From: Candidatus Kapaibacterium sp.
Lineage (GTDB): Bacteria; Bacteroidota; Ignavibacteria; Kapaibacteriales; UBA2268
Assembly (NCBI GenBank): GCA_937927515.1
Contig: CALBDO010000002.1
Span: 15,001-79,000, forward strand
Direction of reading: 5' to 3'
Length of the DNA stretch: 64,000 nucleotides
Shown here: positions 37,539-45,890 of the stretch, in pieces
How positions within the stretch are numbered: position 1 is the stretch's first letter
Layout: every line of letters begins with the position of its first letter
Notes under the pieces: generated by a model
Database searches by the model: none
What the model saw: the letters and a program-made list of their open reading frames with translations, nothing else
Told to the model about the DNA's origin: nothing
Program-made: the position numbers and the translations under genes

Positions 37539-37607
37539 TGAAATGCGAAAAATTTAAAAAGAAACAAAAATAAAAAAAATATATCTAAAAATAATTGAGC
37601 AAAAAAT

Positions 37608-37634
37608 TAAAGTTTTACATAATACTGTCGATAA
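37608..37634 (+). promoter_or_regulatory. Sigma-28 (FliA) type promoter of fliC
   Basis: TAAAGTTT (37608-37615), an 11-base spacer and GTCGATAA (37627-37634) match the flagellar sigma-28 consensus TAAAGTTT-N11-GCCGATAA with a single mismatch. It lies about 75 bases before the fliC ATG on the same strand and implies a leader of roughly 65 bases. Confidence 0.9.
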
Positions 37635-37709
37635 TAAAGATGAATTGAGGAAAAATGGTGTTCGGCAGGAAGCCCAATAATATTTTTAACAAAAACAGGG
37701 AGGTACACT

Positions 37710-38666
37710 ATGCCAACAGCAATTGCACAAGGTTCGAGGATACGAACCAACACACCTGCCGAAAACGCATATAATGCGTTGCAGGCTGCAAGCAACAATA
37801 TCGCACTTCGCCAGTTGCGTTTGTCGACAGGCAAGCGAATCAACACAGCTGCCGACGATGTAGCTGGCTATATCACTTCGCGTGCATTGCAAGCCCGAAA
37901 TGGTGCTTTGAAAAAAGCACTTCTCGCTGCTGGAGAAGCATTAAACGTCACATCCATTGCTCAAGATGCTCTGGACAATATTTCGAATTTATTAACTCAA
38001 ATCAAAGATGCTGCATCCCAAGCATCAACTGGTGCTCTGGGAACCGCTGAAAAAGTAGCCCTTGCAAAGGCTTCCTATCGATTAGCCCAACAAATTCAAT
38101 TTGTTGTGGACTCTACGGTATTCGGTGGTAGACAACTCCTTTGGGGTGATTATTCAGGTACATGGGCAATTGGTTTCTATGCTAATAATAATATTTTATC
38201 AATTAGCGTCGACTTAACGACTGGAAACACTGATTTCAACGTTGCTTCTAATAATTTCAACTTAAATGCAACATCAGCTGCAATATCCCCCGCAGGACGT
38301 GCTACTGATTTTGCCGGGGTAAGCGGTTTGGACCTCGAAAGTTTAAACTTAGTTTCGGAGTCTGACCTCGGTATTTTCTCGACATCACAAATTGCAACAA
38401 CACTATCAAGCCTAGCTGCTGCAATCGACAACGTCAATAAAGTTGCTGCTTATCTCGGTGGTATACAAAATAGAATAAGTTCTCACGAAGATTTGCTCAA
38501 ATCCCAAATCACAAATTATAACGCAGCAATTTCAAGAATTGAGGACGCCGACGTTGCTCAAGAACAACTTGAATTGATTAAACAGCAATTCTTGCTCCAA
38601 GCATCTTTGATTTCGTTAACACAAGCGAATCAACAACCGCAAACATTCTTACAACTTTTTAGGTAA
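37710..38666 (+). CDS. fliC: Flagellin
   Basis: 318 residues. The N-terminal D0/D1 region (NNIALRQLRLSTGKRINTAADDVAGY) and the C-terminal D0 (ISRIEDADVAQEQLELIKQQFLLQASLISLTQANQQPQTFLQLFR) are clear flagellin ends. The middle is short, so the filament surface domain is small. The ATG follows GGGAGG at good spacing, and the gene has its own sigma-28 promoter. The next genes encode its chaperone and the filament cap. The N-terminus has an extra stretch of about 15 residues (PTAIAQGSRIRTNTPAEN) rich in small residues. Confidence 0.95.
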   Translation: MPTAIAQGSRIRTNTPAENAYNALQAASNNIALRQLRLSTGKRINTAADDVAGYITSRALQARNGALKKALLAAGEALNVTSIAQDALDNISNLLTQIKDAASQASTGALGTAEKVALAKASYRLAQQIQFVVDSTVFGGRQLLWGDYSGTWAIGFYANNNILSISVDLTTGNTDFNVASNNFNLNATSAAISPAGRATDFAGVSGLDLESLNLVSESDLGIFSTSQIATTLSSLAAAIDNVNKVAAYLGGIQNRISSHEDLLKSQITNYNAAISRIEDADVAQEQLELIKQQFLLQASLISLTQANQQPQTFLQLFR

Positions 38667-38712
38667 TAGCCTAGGCTAAAATGAATGCACTTCATCAAAT
38701 GTTGCGAAAAAC

Positions 38713-38747
38713 AACCGAGGGGAAGCCAAGGATGGCTCCCTTCGGTT
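38713..38747 (+). terminator. Strong hairpin after fliC
   Basis: AACCGAGGGGAAGCCA and TGGCTCCCTTCGGTT form a stem of about 15 pairs with small bulges and a short loop. It starts 46 bases after the fliC stop and is followed by only a weak A/T stretch rather than a clean T run. It probably partly terminates or protects the abundant flagellin mRNA, letting some transcripts continue into fliS-fliD. Confidence 0.65.
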
Positions 38748-38797
38748 ATGGTACAAAAATTGTTTGGTTATGTATTGGCTTTCTAATAAGGTGAAAA

Positions 38798-39148
38798 ATG
38801 GCGATTATGCAACAAAATGTAGCAAAGGCATATGGTTTGAAAAAGGAAACTGGAATACCTCAATATTTAGAACAAGAGGTTCTCTCTTGGTCGAAAGAAA
38901 AAGTGATTCTAAAAATGTATGACTTATTTATCATTAGTGCTAAAAAGAAAGACATTCGAAAAATGAACCGTGTACTTGCCGAGTTGATGGCTTCTTTAAA
39001 TTTTGACTACGAGGAAACTGCAACTCGATTGTACCGACTTTATGAATATGTACAGCGTCTGGTTTTTCAGAAAAGATACGACGATGCAATTTTTATTATT
39101 CAAGAACTTCGCAATGCTTGGAATCAAGCATTTGAAATTGAAAAATAA
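38798..39148 (+). CDS. fliS: Flagellin export chaperone FliS
   Basis: 116 residues, the normal length for FliS. It shows YLEQEVLSWSKEKVILKMYDLFIISAKKKD, in place of the common Y...(S/T)P-E-LI-ML-Y-DG pattern, and then YEYVQRLVFQKRYDDAIFIIQELRNAWNQAF at the C-terminus. FliS holds flagellin unfolded in the cytosol before export. AAGGTG precedes the ATG. The gene lies between flagellin and the cap gene. Confidence 0.88.
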   Translation: MAIMQQNVAKAYGLKKETGIPQYLEQEVLSWSKEKVILKMYDLFIISAKKKDIRKMNRVLAELMASLNFDYEETATRLYRLYEYVQRLVFQKRYDDAIFIIQELRNAWNQAFEIEK

Positions 39149-39165
39149 ATTAGTTTGATGGTAAT

Positions 39166-40632
39166 ATGGCAGATTTTACTTCGAGTTTGGATTCATTAAG
39201 TAATGCATTGAACTCTTTAATGCAAACAACCTCTACAAGCCAATCTCAAGCGGACTTGCTGGTCGAAGCTTACAAGAGAACTCAGTCTGGTAAGCTCAAC
39301 CTACTTAAAGACCGCAAATCTGCCCTAGAAAAGAAAAGTTCGTTTTTTAATAATTTCCGTTCCAAGATTAATACACTCTTGACCCAAATCGACAAATTTA
39401 CATCAACTAATGCATCAAGTTTTTTTATCACTCGAAAGGTTACTTCCTCCGACTCTTCAATTGTCTCTGCAACTGCGAGCAGTGATGCATTACTTGGTGT
39501 AAATACAGTAAAAGTAAACCGGCTTGCAAGTAATGACCTACTTATCTCTGCACAATTGACAGCCTCGCAATACTTTGCTGTCTCTGGTTCAAATCTAACC
39601 TTTAAAATCAATGGCAAAGACATTATAGTATCCATTTCCCCAAACACTACAAATGAAGATGCACTAAAGCAAATAGCTAATGCAATAAACAACACTTCTG
39701 ATATCAACGCTACAGCTTCTGTAGTTAAGGATACTAGCTCTACAATTCGATTGACTATAACTTCCAAAAACACTGGTGCACAAAACAAAATAACTTTTGA
39801 CGATAATGGAAGCGGAGTTCTAAATGCACTCGGATTTGACAACGTTGACCCCAATGCTTCAATACGGACACCGATACAAAATGGGAATCAATATGCACAT
39901 TTCAAAATTGCAGATGTTTCCCAGCTTGATTCCGAAGCTGAAGTTAACGGTATTACAATTGTACGAAGTTCTAATACAATATCCGATGTGCTACAAGGTG
40001 TAACTCTCAATTTGCTTAAAGTTCAAAACAACAATGACCAACCAATTACCCTAACAACAGAGGTCGACAGCTCTGCCGTCCAAAATGTTATATCCCCACT
40101 TTTAAGCGCCTACAACGATATTTTACAATTCCTCAATAACAATAAAAACCTATTAAAAGACGAACCTTTGTTAAGAAACTTAATATCTAACTTAAGAGTC
40201 ATTCCTTCGCAAGCAGTAAGTACTGTTCAAAGCGGCAACCCTCAATTTTTGAACGAAATAGGAATTAAAACAAATTCTGATGGTACGCTATCAATAACCG
40301 ATACTACAAAACTTCGTGAAGCTCTCGTTGCAGACTACAGAAAAGTATCCGATTTGTTCACATCAAACGATAGTTTTGTAAAAAAAATCCAGAGTGTAAT
40401 AAGTGTAATTTCAAATGACACAAACTTTATAACTAACAAAGCAACCACTGTCCAGAGACAAATATTTGAAATGCAAAAGAAAATAACCGAGCTCGAAGCG
40501 AAAATTGAAGCTCAAGCGGAAAATTATAAAAATGAATACTTTCGAAGTTTGGAGGCTTATTTAAAAGCTCAATCGCAGTATACAATGTTTTCCAACACTG
40601 CCAGTTCCTTGCTAAATAGATATAATTATTAA
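39166..40632 (+). CDS. fliD: Flagellar hook-associated protein 2 (filament cap)
   Basis: 488 residues. The FliD N-terminus is visible (SQADLLVEAYKRTQSGKLNLLKDRKSALEKKSSFFNNFRSKINTL), followed by a VSATASSDALLGVNTVKVNRLASNDLL strand region and a FliD C-terminal helical part (NEIGIKTNSDGTLSITDTTKLREAL, then coiled coil to SSLLNRY). It caps the growing filament and helps flagellin fold. It starts 17 bases after fliS. Confidence 0.93.
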   Translation: MADFTSSLDSLSNALNSLMQTTSTSQSQADLLVEAYKRTQSGKLNLLKDRKSALEKKSSFFNNFRSKINTLLTQIDKFTSTNASSFFITRKVTSSDSSIVSATASSDALLGVNTVKVNRLASNDLLISAQLTASQYFAVSGSNLTFKINGKDIIVSISPNTTNEDALKQIANAINNTSDINATASVVKDTSSTIRLTITSKNTGAQNKITFDDNGSGVLNALGFDNVDPNASIRTPIQNGNQYAHFKIADVSQLDSEAEVNGITIVRSSNTISDVLQGVTLNLLKVQNNNDQPITLTTEVDSSAVQNVISPLLSAYNDILQFLNNNKNLLKDEPLLRNLISNLRVIPSQAVSTVQSGNPQFLNEIGIKTNSDGTLSITDTTKLREALVADYRKVSDLFTSNDSFVKKIQSVISVISNDTNFITNKATTVQRQIFEMQKKITELEAKIEAQAENYKNEYFRSLEAYLKAQSQYTMFSNTASSLLNRYNY

Positions 40633-40648
40633 TTTAGGGGAGGTTACT

Positions 40649-41065
40649 ATGATTACCCCAATCGAAGGACCACCAGTAAATGAGTTGCAAACAAATATAC
40701 CTGAATTTAAATCCAACCTACTTGTTTCGAATGCTCCTGAAAAATTTGAACAAAAAGGCAACATAGAGATAGGATTAGCAAAATTTAATAACTTTGTGGA
40801 GAATATTAGCCAAGAGAATATTAAAAAGCAAAGCATAGTAATTGATTACGATAAAATTTCAAAAAAATTAGAAGAAATAATCAATGACAAAAGCTTGATG
40901 ATTCAATTTACCATAGACGACCAAACTAAAAAGATGATATTTAAACTTATTAACGCTGAAACCAAAGAAGTTGTGCAACAAATTCCACCAGATGTTGCAC
41001 TAAAAATTGCTCGATACGTAGCATCTACTCTCGAGGATAAAAATGTCGCCAACGCAAAAGTATAG
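40649..41065 (+). CDS. flaG: FlaG family flagellar protein
   Basis: 138 residues. The C-terminal third carries the FlaG core: LMIQFTIDDQTKKMIFKLINAETKEVVQQIPPDVALKIARYVAS. FlaG affects filament length in some bacteria. The N-terminal 60 residues are variable and Asn/Lys-rich. GGGGAGG precedes the ATG. It follows fliD after 16 bases, and its end overlaps the next gene by 23 bases. Confidence 0.9.
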   Translation: MITPIEGPPVNELQTNIPEFKSNLLVSNAPEKFEQKGNIEIGLAKFNNFVENISQENIKKQSIVIDYDKISKKLEEIINDKSLMIQFTIDDQTKKMIFKLINAETKEVVQQIPPDVALKIARYVASTLEDKNVANAKV

Positions 41066-41408
41066 TCCAGAGTTTATTGAAAAAATAATTTCACAAATTG
41101 AAATTTCCGCCCGAAAAATTAATGAACTACTTATTTCCGGGGAGGAATACACATCGATAGTGGATAAATTGATTGAGATTCTTAATCAAAGAGACGATTA
41201 TTTCAAAGAATTCGACAATTTTCGAAATGAAAATTCAATAAGTTCATACTTCAACAATAATTATAATAATTGGACAAATAGAATCAAAAATATATTGGAC
41301 CTTGAGAAAAAGAACTTGGATAAAATAGAAAGTTTTATGAAATTGCAAAGTGATAAAGTAAAAAATTTAAATAAACAAAAACAATTACTGCTGTATATGA
41401 AGAGGTGA
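41043..41408 (+). CDS. FliT-like small helical flagellar protein
   Basis: 121 residues, all-helical and Asn/Lys/Glu-rich. Homology is weak. Size, helical content and position directly after flaG and before an flgM-like gene point to a FliT-type chaperone of the cap protein. The LLISGEEYTSIVDKLIEILNQRDDYF segment resembles the dimer-forming helices of FliT. It overlaps flaG by 23 bases, and its stop lies two bases before the flgM ATG, so translation is probably coupled. Confidence 0.5.
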   Translation: MSPTQKYSPEFIEKIISQIEISARKINELLISGEEYTSIVDKLIEILNQRDDYFKEFDNFRNENSISSYFNNNYNNWTNRIKNILDLEKKNLDKIESFMKLQSDKVKNLNKQKQLLLYMKR

Positions 41409-41410
41409 GA

Positions 41411-41677
41411 ATGGATGTAAAACCAATTTCAACGGGAATAAAAGGAGTAAATAAGTACGAAAGAGCCAAACAAGGCGAGGCAAATCCCCCCAAACCAGAA
41501 GTACAAGAATCGAAAAGTAAGAAGACATCGAATAACCTAATTGATAAATTAGATATGTCGGATGAAGCCAAAAAAATGCTTTCAATTGAGCAAAAGGTGA
41601 AAAGTGGCTCTTACAATAGTTCAGAGGTTTTGCAAAAAGTTGCCCAGAATATTTATCAAAAACTTTTCAAAAGTTAA
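41411..41677 (+). CDS. flgM: FlgM-like anti-sigma-28 factor
   Basis: About 88 residues from the ATG at 41411; a GTG at 41405 is less likely. The C-terminal half (DMSDEAKKMLSIEQKVKSGSYNSSEVLQKVAQNIYQKLF) matches the FlgM pattern: 'S..A', then a helix, 'I.sG.Y', then 'vA..i...l'. The N-terminal half is polar and probably disordered, as in FlgM. It would hold sigma-28 inactive until the hook is finished. That fits the sigma-28 promoter that drives this operon. AGAGGTGA precedes the start. Confidence 0.75.
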   Translation: MDVKPISTGIKGVNKYERAKQGEANPPKPEVQESKSKKTSNNLIDKLDMSDEAKKMLSIEQKVKSGSYNSSEVLQKVAQNIYQKLFKS

Positions 41678-41822
41678 GCAATTACCCGCAATTTCTTTTT
41701 AATATCTTTTATTTCTCATTGGTATAAAATATTGGAACAATTTTTGTTTCTTTTTTTTTACTAACAGTAAAATTACTTTTATTATTATTGAATTTAACCA
41801 TATAAATAAAACATTAGAAGAA

Positions 41823-41996
41823 ATGACTAAAAATAAAATTTGGAAGAGTAAACCGCTGTTGAGTTTATATGTTGGCTGTGGTGGAAAATATCTCCAAGGC
41901 TACATTAATATTGAGGTGTTGTTCATATTTAATAAAGCGGAAGTAGTAAAAATATTTTTTACCGAATATAAAGCAATATTTAGGGAAATTATTTAA
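41823..41996 (+). pseudogene. Truncated SAM-dependent methyltransferase remnant
   Basis: A 57-residue frame starts MTKNKIWKSKPLLSLYVGCGGKYL and continues QGYINIE, the typical first strand and SAM-binding glycine loop of type 11 methyltransferases in glycan clusters. It then passes into unrelated A/T-rich sequence and stops. The rest of the domain is missing. The 41678-42077 interval holds nothing else that I can see. It marks the left edge of the glycan island and suggests an old recombination breakpoint. Confidence 0.6.
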
Positions 41997-42077
41997 AAGA
42001 TTTTATCCTAATTTACTCGACAAAAAGAGCAAAAGTGATTTATTTCATAATTTTACTGTATAAATTATCATTAGAAA

Positions 42078-43931
42078 ATGGAAATTAAATTTCATAATAC
42101 GAAACCAACCAATCAGCCGCTTGTTTCTGTAATTGTTCCATGTTACAATCTTGCACAATATTTACCAGAAACTGTAGAAAGCCTTGTCAAGCAAACTTTC
42201 ACCGATTGGGAGTGTATCATTGTTAACGATGGTAGTACCGACAACACTAGCCAAGTTGCAAGAGAAATTATTGCAAAATATCCAGATAAAAGAATATATC
42301 TACTAGAGAAAGAAAATGGGGGAGCAGCAGATGCTAGAAATTTTGGTATTCGACATTCAAAAGGAGCCTTCATTCTGCCACTCGATGCTGATGATATCTT
42401 ACACCCAAATTTTTTGGAAAAAACTGTTGATGTACTCATAAATTGCAATTGGATTCATTTAGTTTATACAGACTATGTTGAATTTGGTGCTTGGAACAAA
42501 TATGTACAGACTGGAGATTGGAACCCCCAAAGACTCCTTTTCCAAAATATTTTATGTTATTGTTGTCTTTTTAGAAAAGAAGTTTGGAAGGCCATTGGTG
42601 GGTACAACCCAACAATGCCCGGTTACGAAGATTGGGATTTTTGGATTGGATGTGCGGAAAAGGGTTTTACTGGATTAAGAATACCACAAGTACTATTCTT
42701 TTATAGAATCCGGGAAAACAGTAAATATCATTCTCGTTCTATAAAACGTGACAAGGAACTAAAAGCAAAAATCATTTTAAACCATCCTACACTTTATTCT
42801 AAAATACACTTAATGTGGGCTAAAGCTGTTATTTCAGGAGAAACGTGGACTTACCAAGTTCCAAACCAAATTGGAATTATCCCAACTTCAATTCCCATGC
42901 AACTACTCCCCCATCAGTACAGCCAAAAGTTCGCAGTCTCGGCGACCCCGAACTTTAAATCACCGAAAGTTACTGTTGTGGTGCCCACCTTTAATCGACC
43001 CATAATGCTTAGAAATGCTATACAAAGCATTTTAAATCAATCCTATCAAAATTTCGAAATAATCGTTGTAAATGATGCCGGGGAAGATGTTAGGAATATT
43101 GTCCAAAGCTTCAACGACGAAAGAATAAAATACATTTCACAACCACAACATAGGGGTTCGGCTGCAACCAGAAACATAGCACTTAAAAACGCATCTGGAA
43201 CCTACATTTGCTACCTTGATGACGACGATTTTTTTTTACCACACCATTTAGAAACATTAGTCAATTTCCTTGATAATAATTCACATTACAAATTTGTGTA
43301 TTCAGATGCTTTACGTGTTCACCAAGTCAGGATACAAAATAACTACGTAAATGTTAAGCAAGATATTCCATATTCGAGAGACTTCGACCGCGTTGAACTT
43401 TTATTCGGTAATTATATTCCTATTCTTTGTATTATGCACTACAGAGACATTTTAGATGAAATAGGTGTTTTCGACGAGACACTTACAACTCACGTAGATT
43501 GGGATTTATGGATTAGAATTTCACGAAAATATCCTTTTTACCATCTCAAAAATATAACTTGTGCATTTACATGGAGAGTGGATGGCTCTAGCTTGAGCAG
43601 CTCAATGAGGGAAGATTTTTTTAGAACAATGAAAATCATCCATGCCAAGAACAAACCTTTGTTCCTTGAAGAAATCGAGCGTGCTATTTCAGAGGGAAAC
43701 TTAGAGCTCGCCGAAAGCATTGCTATTCGTATGATGGACATTTTCAACCCACAAAACCATCCCGAACCTTTAATTGATTTGGGTGTTATTCGTTCTCTGC
43801 AAAATCGTATAGAAGAAGCAAAACAAATTTTTCGCATCGCTCTTGATTTACATCCGAACAATGAAATTGCACGCGAAAATATTGAAATTCTTGAACAAGA
43901 ATTTTTGTCCAGTGAAAAAAGTAAAATTTAA
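42078..43931 (+). CDS. Two-domain family 2 glycosyltransferase with C-terminal TPR-like tail
   Basis: 617 residues. The first GT2 domain (about 13-260) has VSVIVPCYNLAQYLPETVESL and LPLDADDILHP. The second (about 295-520) has PKVTVVVPTFNRPIMLRNAIQSIL and CYLDDDDFFLPHH. Both show the D-x-D-type metal site. The tail contains a TPR-like pair ending RIEEAKQIFRIALDLHPNNEIARENIEILE. It probably adds two sugars, or one domain is regulatory. It is predicted cytosolic and is first of the intact genes in the island. Confidence 0.87.
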   Translation: MEIKFHNTKPTNQPLVSVIVPCYNLAQYLPETVESLVKQTFTDWECIIVNDGSTDNTSQVAREIIAKYPDKRIYLLEKENGGAADARNFGIRHSKGAFILPLDADDILHPNFLEKTVDVLINCNWIHLVYTDYVEFGAWNKYVQTGDWNPQRLLFQNILCYCCLFRKEVWKAIGGYNPTMPGYEDWDFWIGCAEKGFTGLRIPQVLFFYRIRENSKYHSRSIKRDKELKAKIILNHPTLYSKIHLMWAKAVISGETWTYQVPNQIGIIPTSIPMQLLPHQYSQKFAVSATPNFKSPKVTVVVPTFNRPIMLRNAIQSILNQSYQNFEIIVVNDAGEDVRNIVQSFNDERIKYISQPQHRGSAATRNIALKNASGTYICYLDDDDFFLPHHLETLVNFLDNNSHYKFVYSDALRVHQVRIQNNYVNVKQDIPYSRDFDRVELLFGNYIPILCIMHYRDILDEIGVFDETLTTHVDWDLWIRISRKYPFYHLKNITCAFTWRVDGSSLSSSMREDFFRTMKIIHAKNKPLFLEEIERAISEGNLELAESIAIRMMDIFNPQNHPEPLIDLGVIRSLQNRIEEAKQIFRIALDLHPNNEIARENIEILEQEFLSSEKSKI

Positions 43932-43960
43932 TTTGCATTTAAGCTTAATTTTCAAGGAAT

Positions 43961-44977
43961 ATGCATAGAGATTTCATCCTTCACTTAATGGTTTTAGATA
44001 AATTTCTACCTCCATTTATAGATTTTGTTTCTGAAAACTTTGATATTTGGGAGCAGAAATTTGTTTTTTTAGGAAAAGAAGAATATAAATACGGCTTAAC
44101 GAAAGAACATCCAGTCGAGTGGATTGATTTAAATAAAGGAAGCGATGCTTTTAAAATATTACTTTATATGGACAGCGCCAAGAAAATAATATTACATGGC
44201 CTGTGGTCCGAGCCATTACTTTATCTATTACATAGAGTTCAGCGTTTATTGCCAAAATGTTATTGGGTAATGTGGGGAGGGGATTTTTATTTTCCAGAAA
44301 AGCAAAGCTGGATTAGGAAGCATTTGATAAAAAGTATTAGTCATTTTGTTACTTACGTGAGGGGAGATTACGAGCTTGTTAAGAAATGGTATGGTTCTAC
44401 AGGGAAATATCACGAATGTTTAATGTATCCCAGCAATGTCTTTTTTGACAATGGGGTTAAAACAAAACAAGATACCACAATAAATATTCAAGTTGGTAAT
44501 TCCGCTACTGACACTAACAACCACTTTGAAGCGTTTAATAAGTTAGCCAAGTTCATAGATGAAAATATTAGAATCTATTGTCCCCTGTCCTACGGAGATA
44601 AAAAATATGCAGAGGAAGTTATCTTGTACGGTAAGAAGCTTTTCGGAGAAAAATTTATTCCAATTACTGAATTTATGCCATTAGAAAAGTACTTAGATTT
44701 CTTAGGTAGCATGGATATAGCTATTTTCCCTCATAACAGACAGCAAGGAATGGGCAATATAATCAAACTTCTTGGCATGGGAAAGAAGGTATACCTCAGA
44801 AAGAATACTACACATTGGGAGCTTTTTGAAGTACTAGGAATTAAAATCTATGATTTGGATGAAATTAGCCTTGAACCTATGGATGAGAAAGTAAGGTCTA
44901 ATAACATAAGCAAGGTAAAGCAATACTTTTCTGAGGAAAAATTGAGGGAGCAATTAGATGCAATTTTCAGAAAGTAA
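43961..44977 (+). CDS. WecF-like TDP-Fuc4N(Ac) glycosyltransferase (GT56)
   Basis: 338 residues, close to E. coli WecF. Family features are visible: FILHLMVLDKFLPPFIDF, YWVMWGGDFYF, VTYVRGDYELVKKWYG, IQVGNSATDTNNHFEAF, CPLSYGD, and IAIFPHNRQQGMGNIIKLLGMGKKVYL. WecF adds the 4-amino-4,6-dideoxygalactose unit to the lipid-linked disaccharide in enterobacterial common antigen. WecE lies two genes on, but no WecD acetyltransferase is near. Arg codons are almost all AGA/AGG, unlike the core genes. Confidence 0.85.
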   Translation: MHRDFILHLMVLDKFLPPFIDFVSENFDIWEQKFVFLGKEEYKYGLTKEHPVEWIDLNKGSDAFKILLYMDSAKKIILHGLWSEPLLYLLHRVQRLLPKCYWVMWGGDFYFPEKQSWIRKHLIKSISHFVTYVRGDYELVKKWYGSTGKYHECLMYPSNVFFDNGVKTKQDTTINIQVGNSATDTNNHFEAFNKLAKFIDENIRIYCPLSYGDKKYAEEVILYGKKLFGEKFIPITEFMPLEKYLDFLGSMDIAIFPHNRQQGMGNIIKLLGMGKKVYLRKNTTHWELFEVLGIKIYDLDEISLEPMDEKVRSNNISKVKQYFSEEKLREQLDAIFRK

Positions 44978-45005
44978 CGCAAACTTATATTAGGAGAGTT
45001 TAAAA

Positions 45006-45890
45006 ATGAAGAAGGTAGCTTTTTATTTGATGACTTCAAAGGGATTTTATGTATTGCACAATTTCATTAAAAAACATGGAGCTCAAAATATTGAATATGT
45101 AGTATCCGAAGAAGATAAGAAATTACAAAAAGATTTTTTTTATGAAATAAGACAATTAGCCGTTGATAATAATATCAAATTTTTTAAAAAATCAGATATG
45201 CCTTTGCTTTTAGAAGCACAAGATATTTACAAATTTGCTATTAGTTGGCGTTGGATTATCAAAGAATGTAATAATTTAATAGTTCTACACGATTCACTTT
45301 TACCAAAATATAGAGGTTTTGCTCCTTTAGTAAACTGCTTGATAAATGGTGAAACCAGAATTGGTGTTACGGCTATTTGGGCCACAGATGAATATGATAA
45401 AGGGGATATAATATGCCAAAAAAGCATCGATATATCATATCCAATAAAAATACACGAAGTTATAAAAAGGATTGAGCCACTTTACTTTAAAATTGTTGAT
45501 GAGATTTTTAGAAAGCTTCAAAACGGTGAAGTCTTAGAAAGCAGAAAACAAGATGAAAACGAAGCCAGTTACAGTCTCTGGTTAGATGACGAAGACTATT
45601 TTATTGATTGGTCCTGGGACTCAGAAAAGATAAAGAGATTTGTAGACGCTGTTGGTTATCCTTATGATGGTGCTAAAGCATTTCTAAAAGATAAGATTGT
45701 GAGAATTTTAGATGTTGAGGTAATAGAAGATGTTTTCATTGAAGATAGGGAGAAACATATTGGGAAAGTAATTTTTTTGAAAAATGGAGTACCTGTTGTT
45801 GTTTGTGGTAAAGGGCTTGTAGGTTTAAAAAATTTGAAAGATTTGCAAAACAAGGAACTTAGTATAAATTTAAGAAGTAGATTTAAATAA
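45006..45890 (+). CDS. Formyltransferase-family protein (sugar N-formyltransferase candidate)
   Basis: 294 residues. The N-terminal Rossmann domain has the formyltransferase core LHDSLLPKYRGFAPLVNCLINGETRIGVTAIWATDEYDKGDI. His95 and Asp131 are 36 residues apart, as His104 and Asp140 are in ArnA. The Asn normally two residues before that His is Val93 here. The C-terminal 90 residues resemble the Fmt C domain. It is probably a formyl-THF-dependent enzyme acting on the amino sugar made by the adjacent WecE, but the Asn change calls this into question. TAGGAGAG precedes the ATG. Its stop overlaps the start of wecE by one base. Confidence 0.7.
   Translation: MKKVAFYLMTSKGFYVLHNFIKKHGAQNIEYVVSEEDKKLQKDFFYEIRQLAVDNNIKFFKKSDMPLLLEAQDIYKFAISWRWIIKECNNLIVLHDSLLPKYRGFAPLVNCLINGETRIGVTAIWATDEYDKGDIICQKSIDISYPIKIHEVIKRIEPLYFKIVDEIFRKLQNGEVLESRKQDENEASYSLWLDDEDYFIDWSWDSEKIKRFVDAVGYPYDGAKAFLKDKIVRILDVEVIEDVFIEDREKHIGKVIFLKNGVPVVVCGKGLVGLKNLKDLQNKELSINLRSRFK

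Noticed and set aside
37607-37892. Minus-strand frames over the fliC start
   Set aside because: They are antisense to the flagellin N-terminus and its promoter and have no features of their own.
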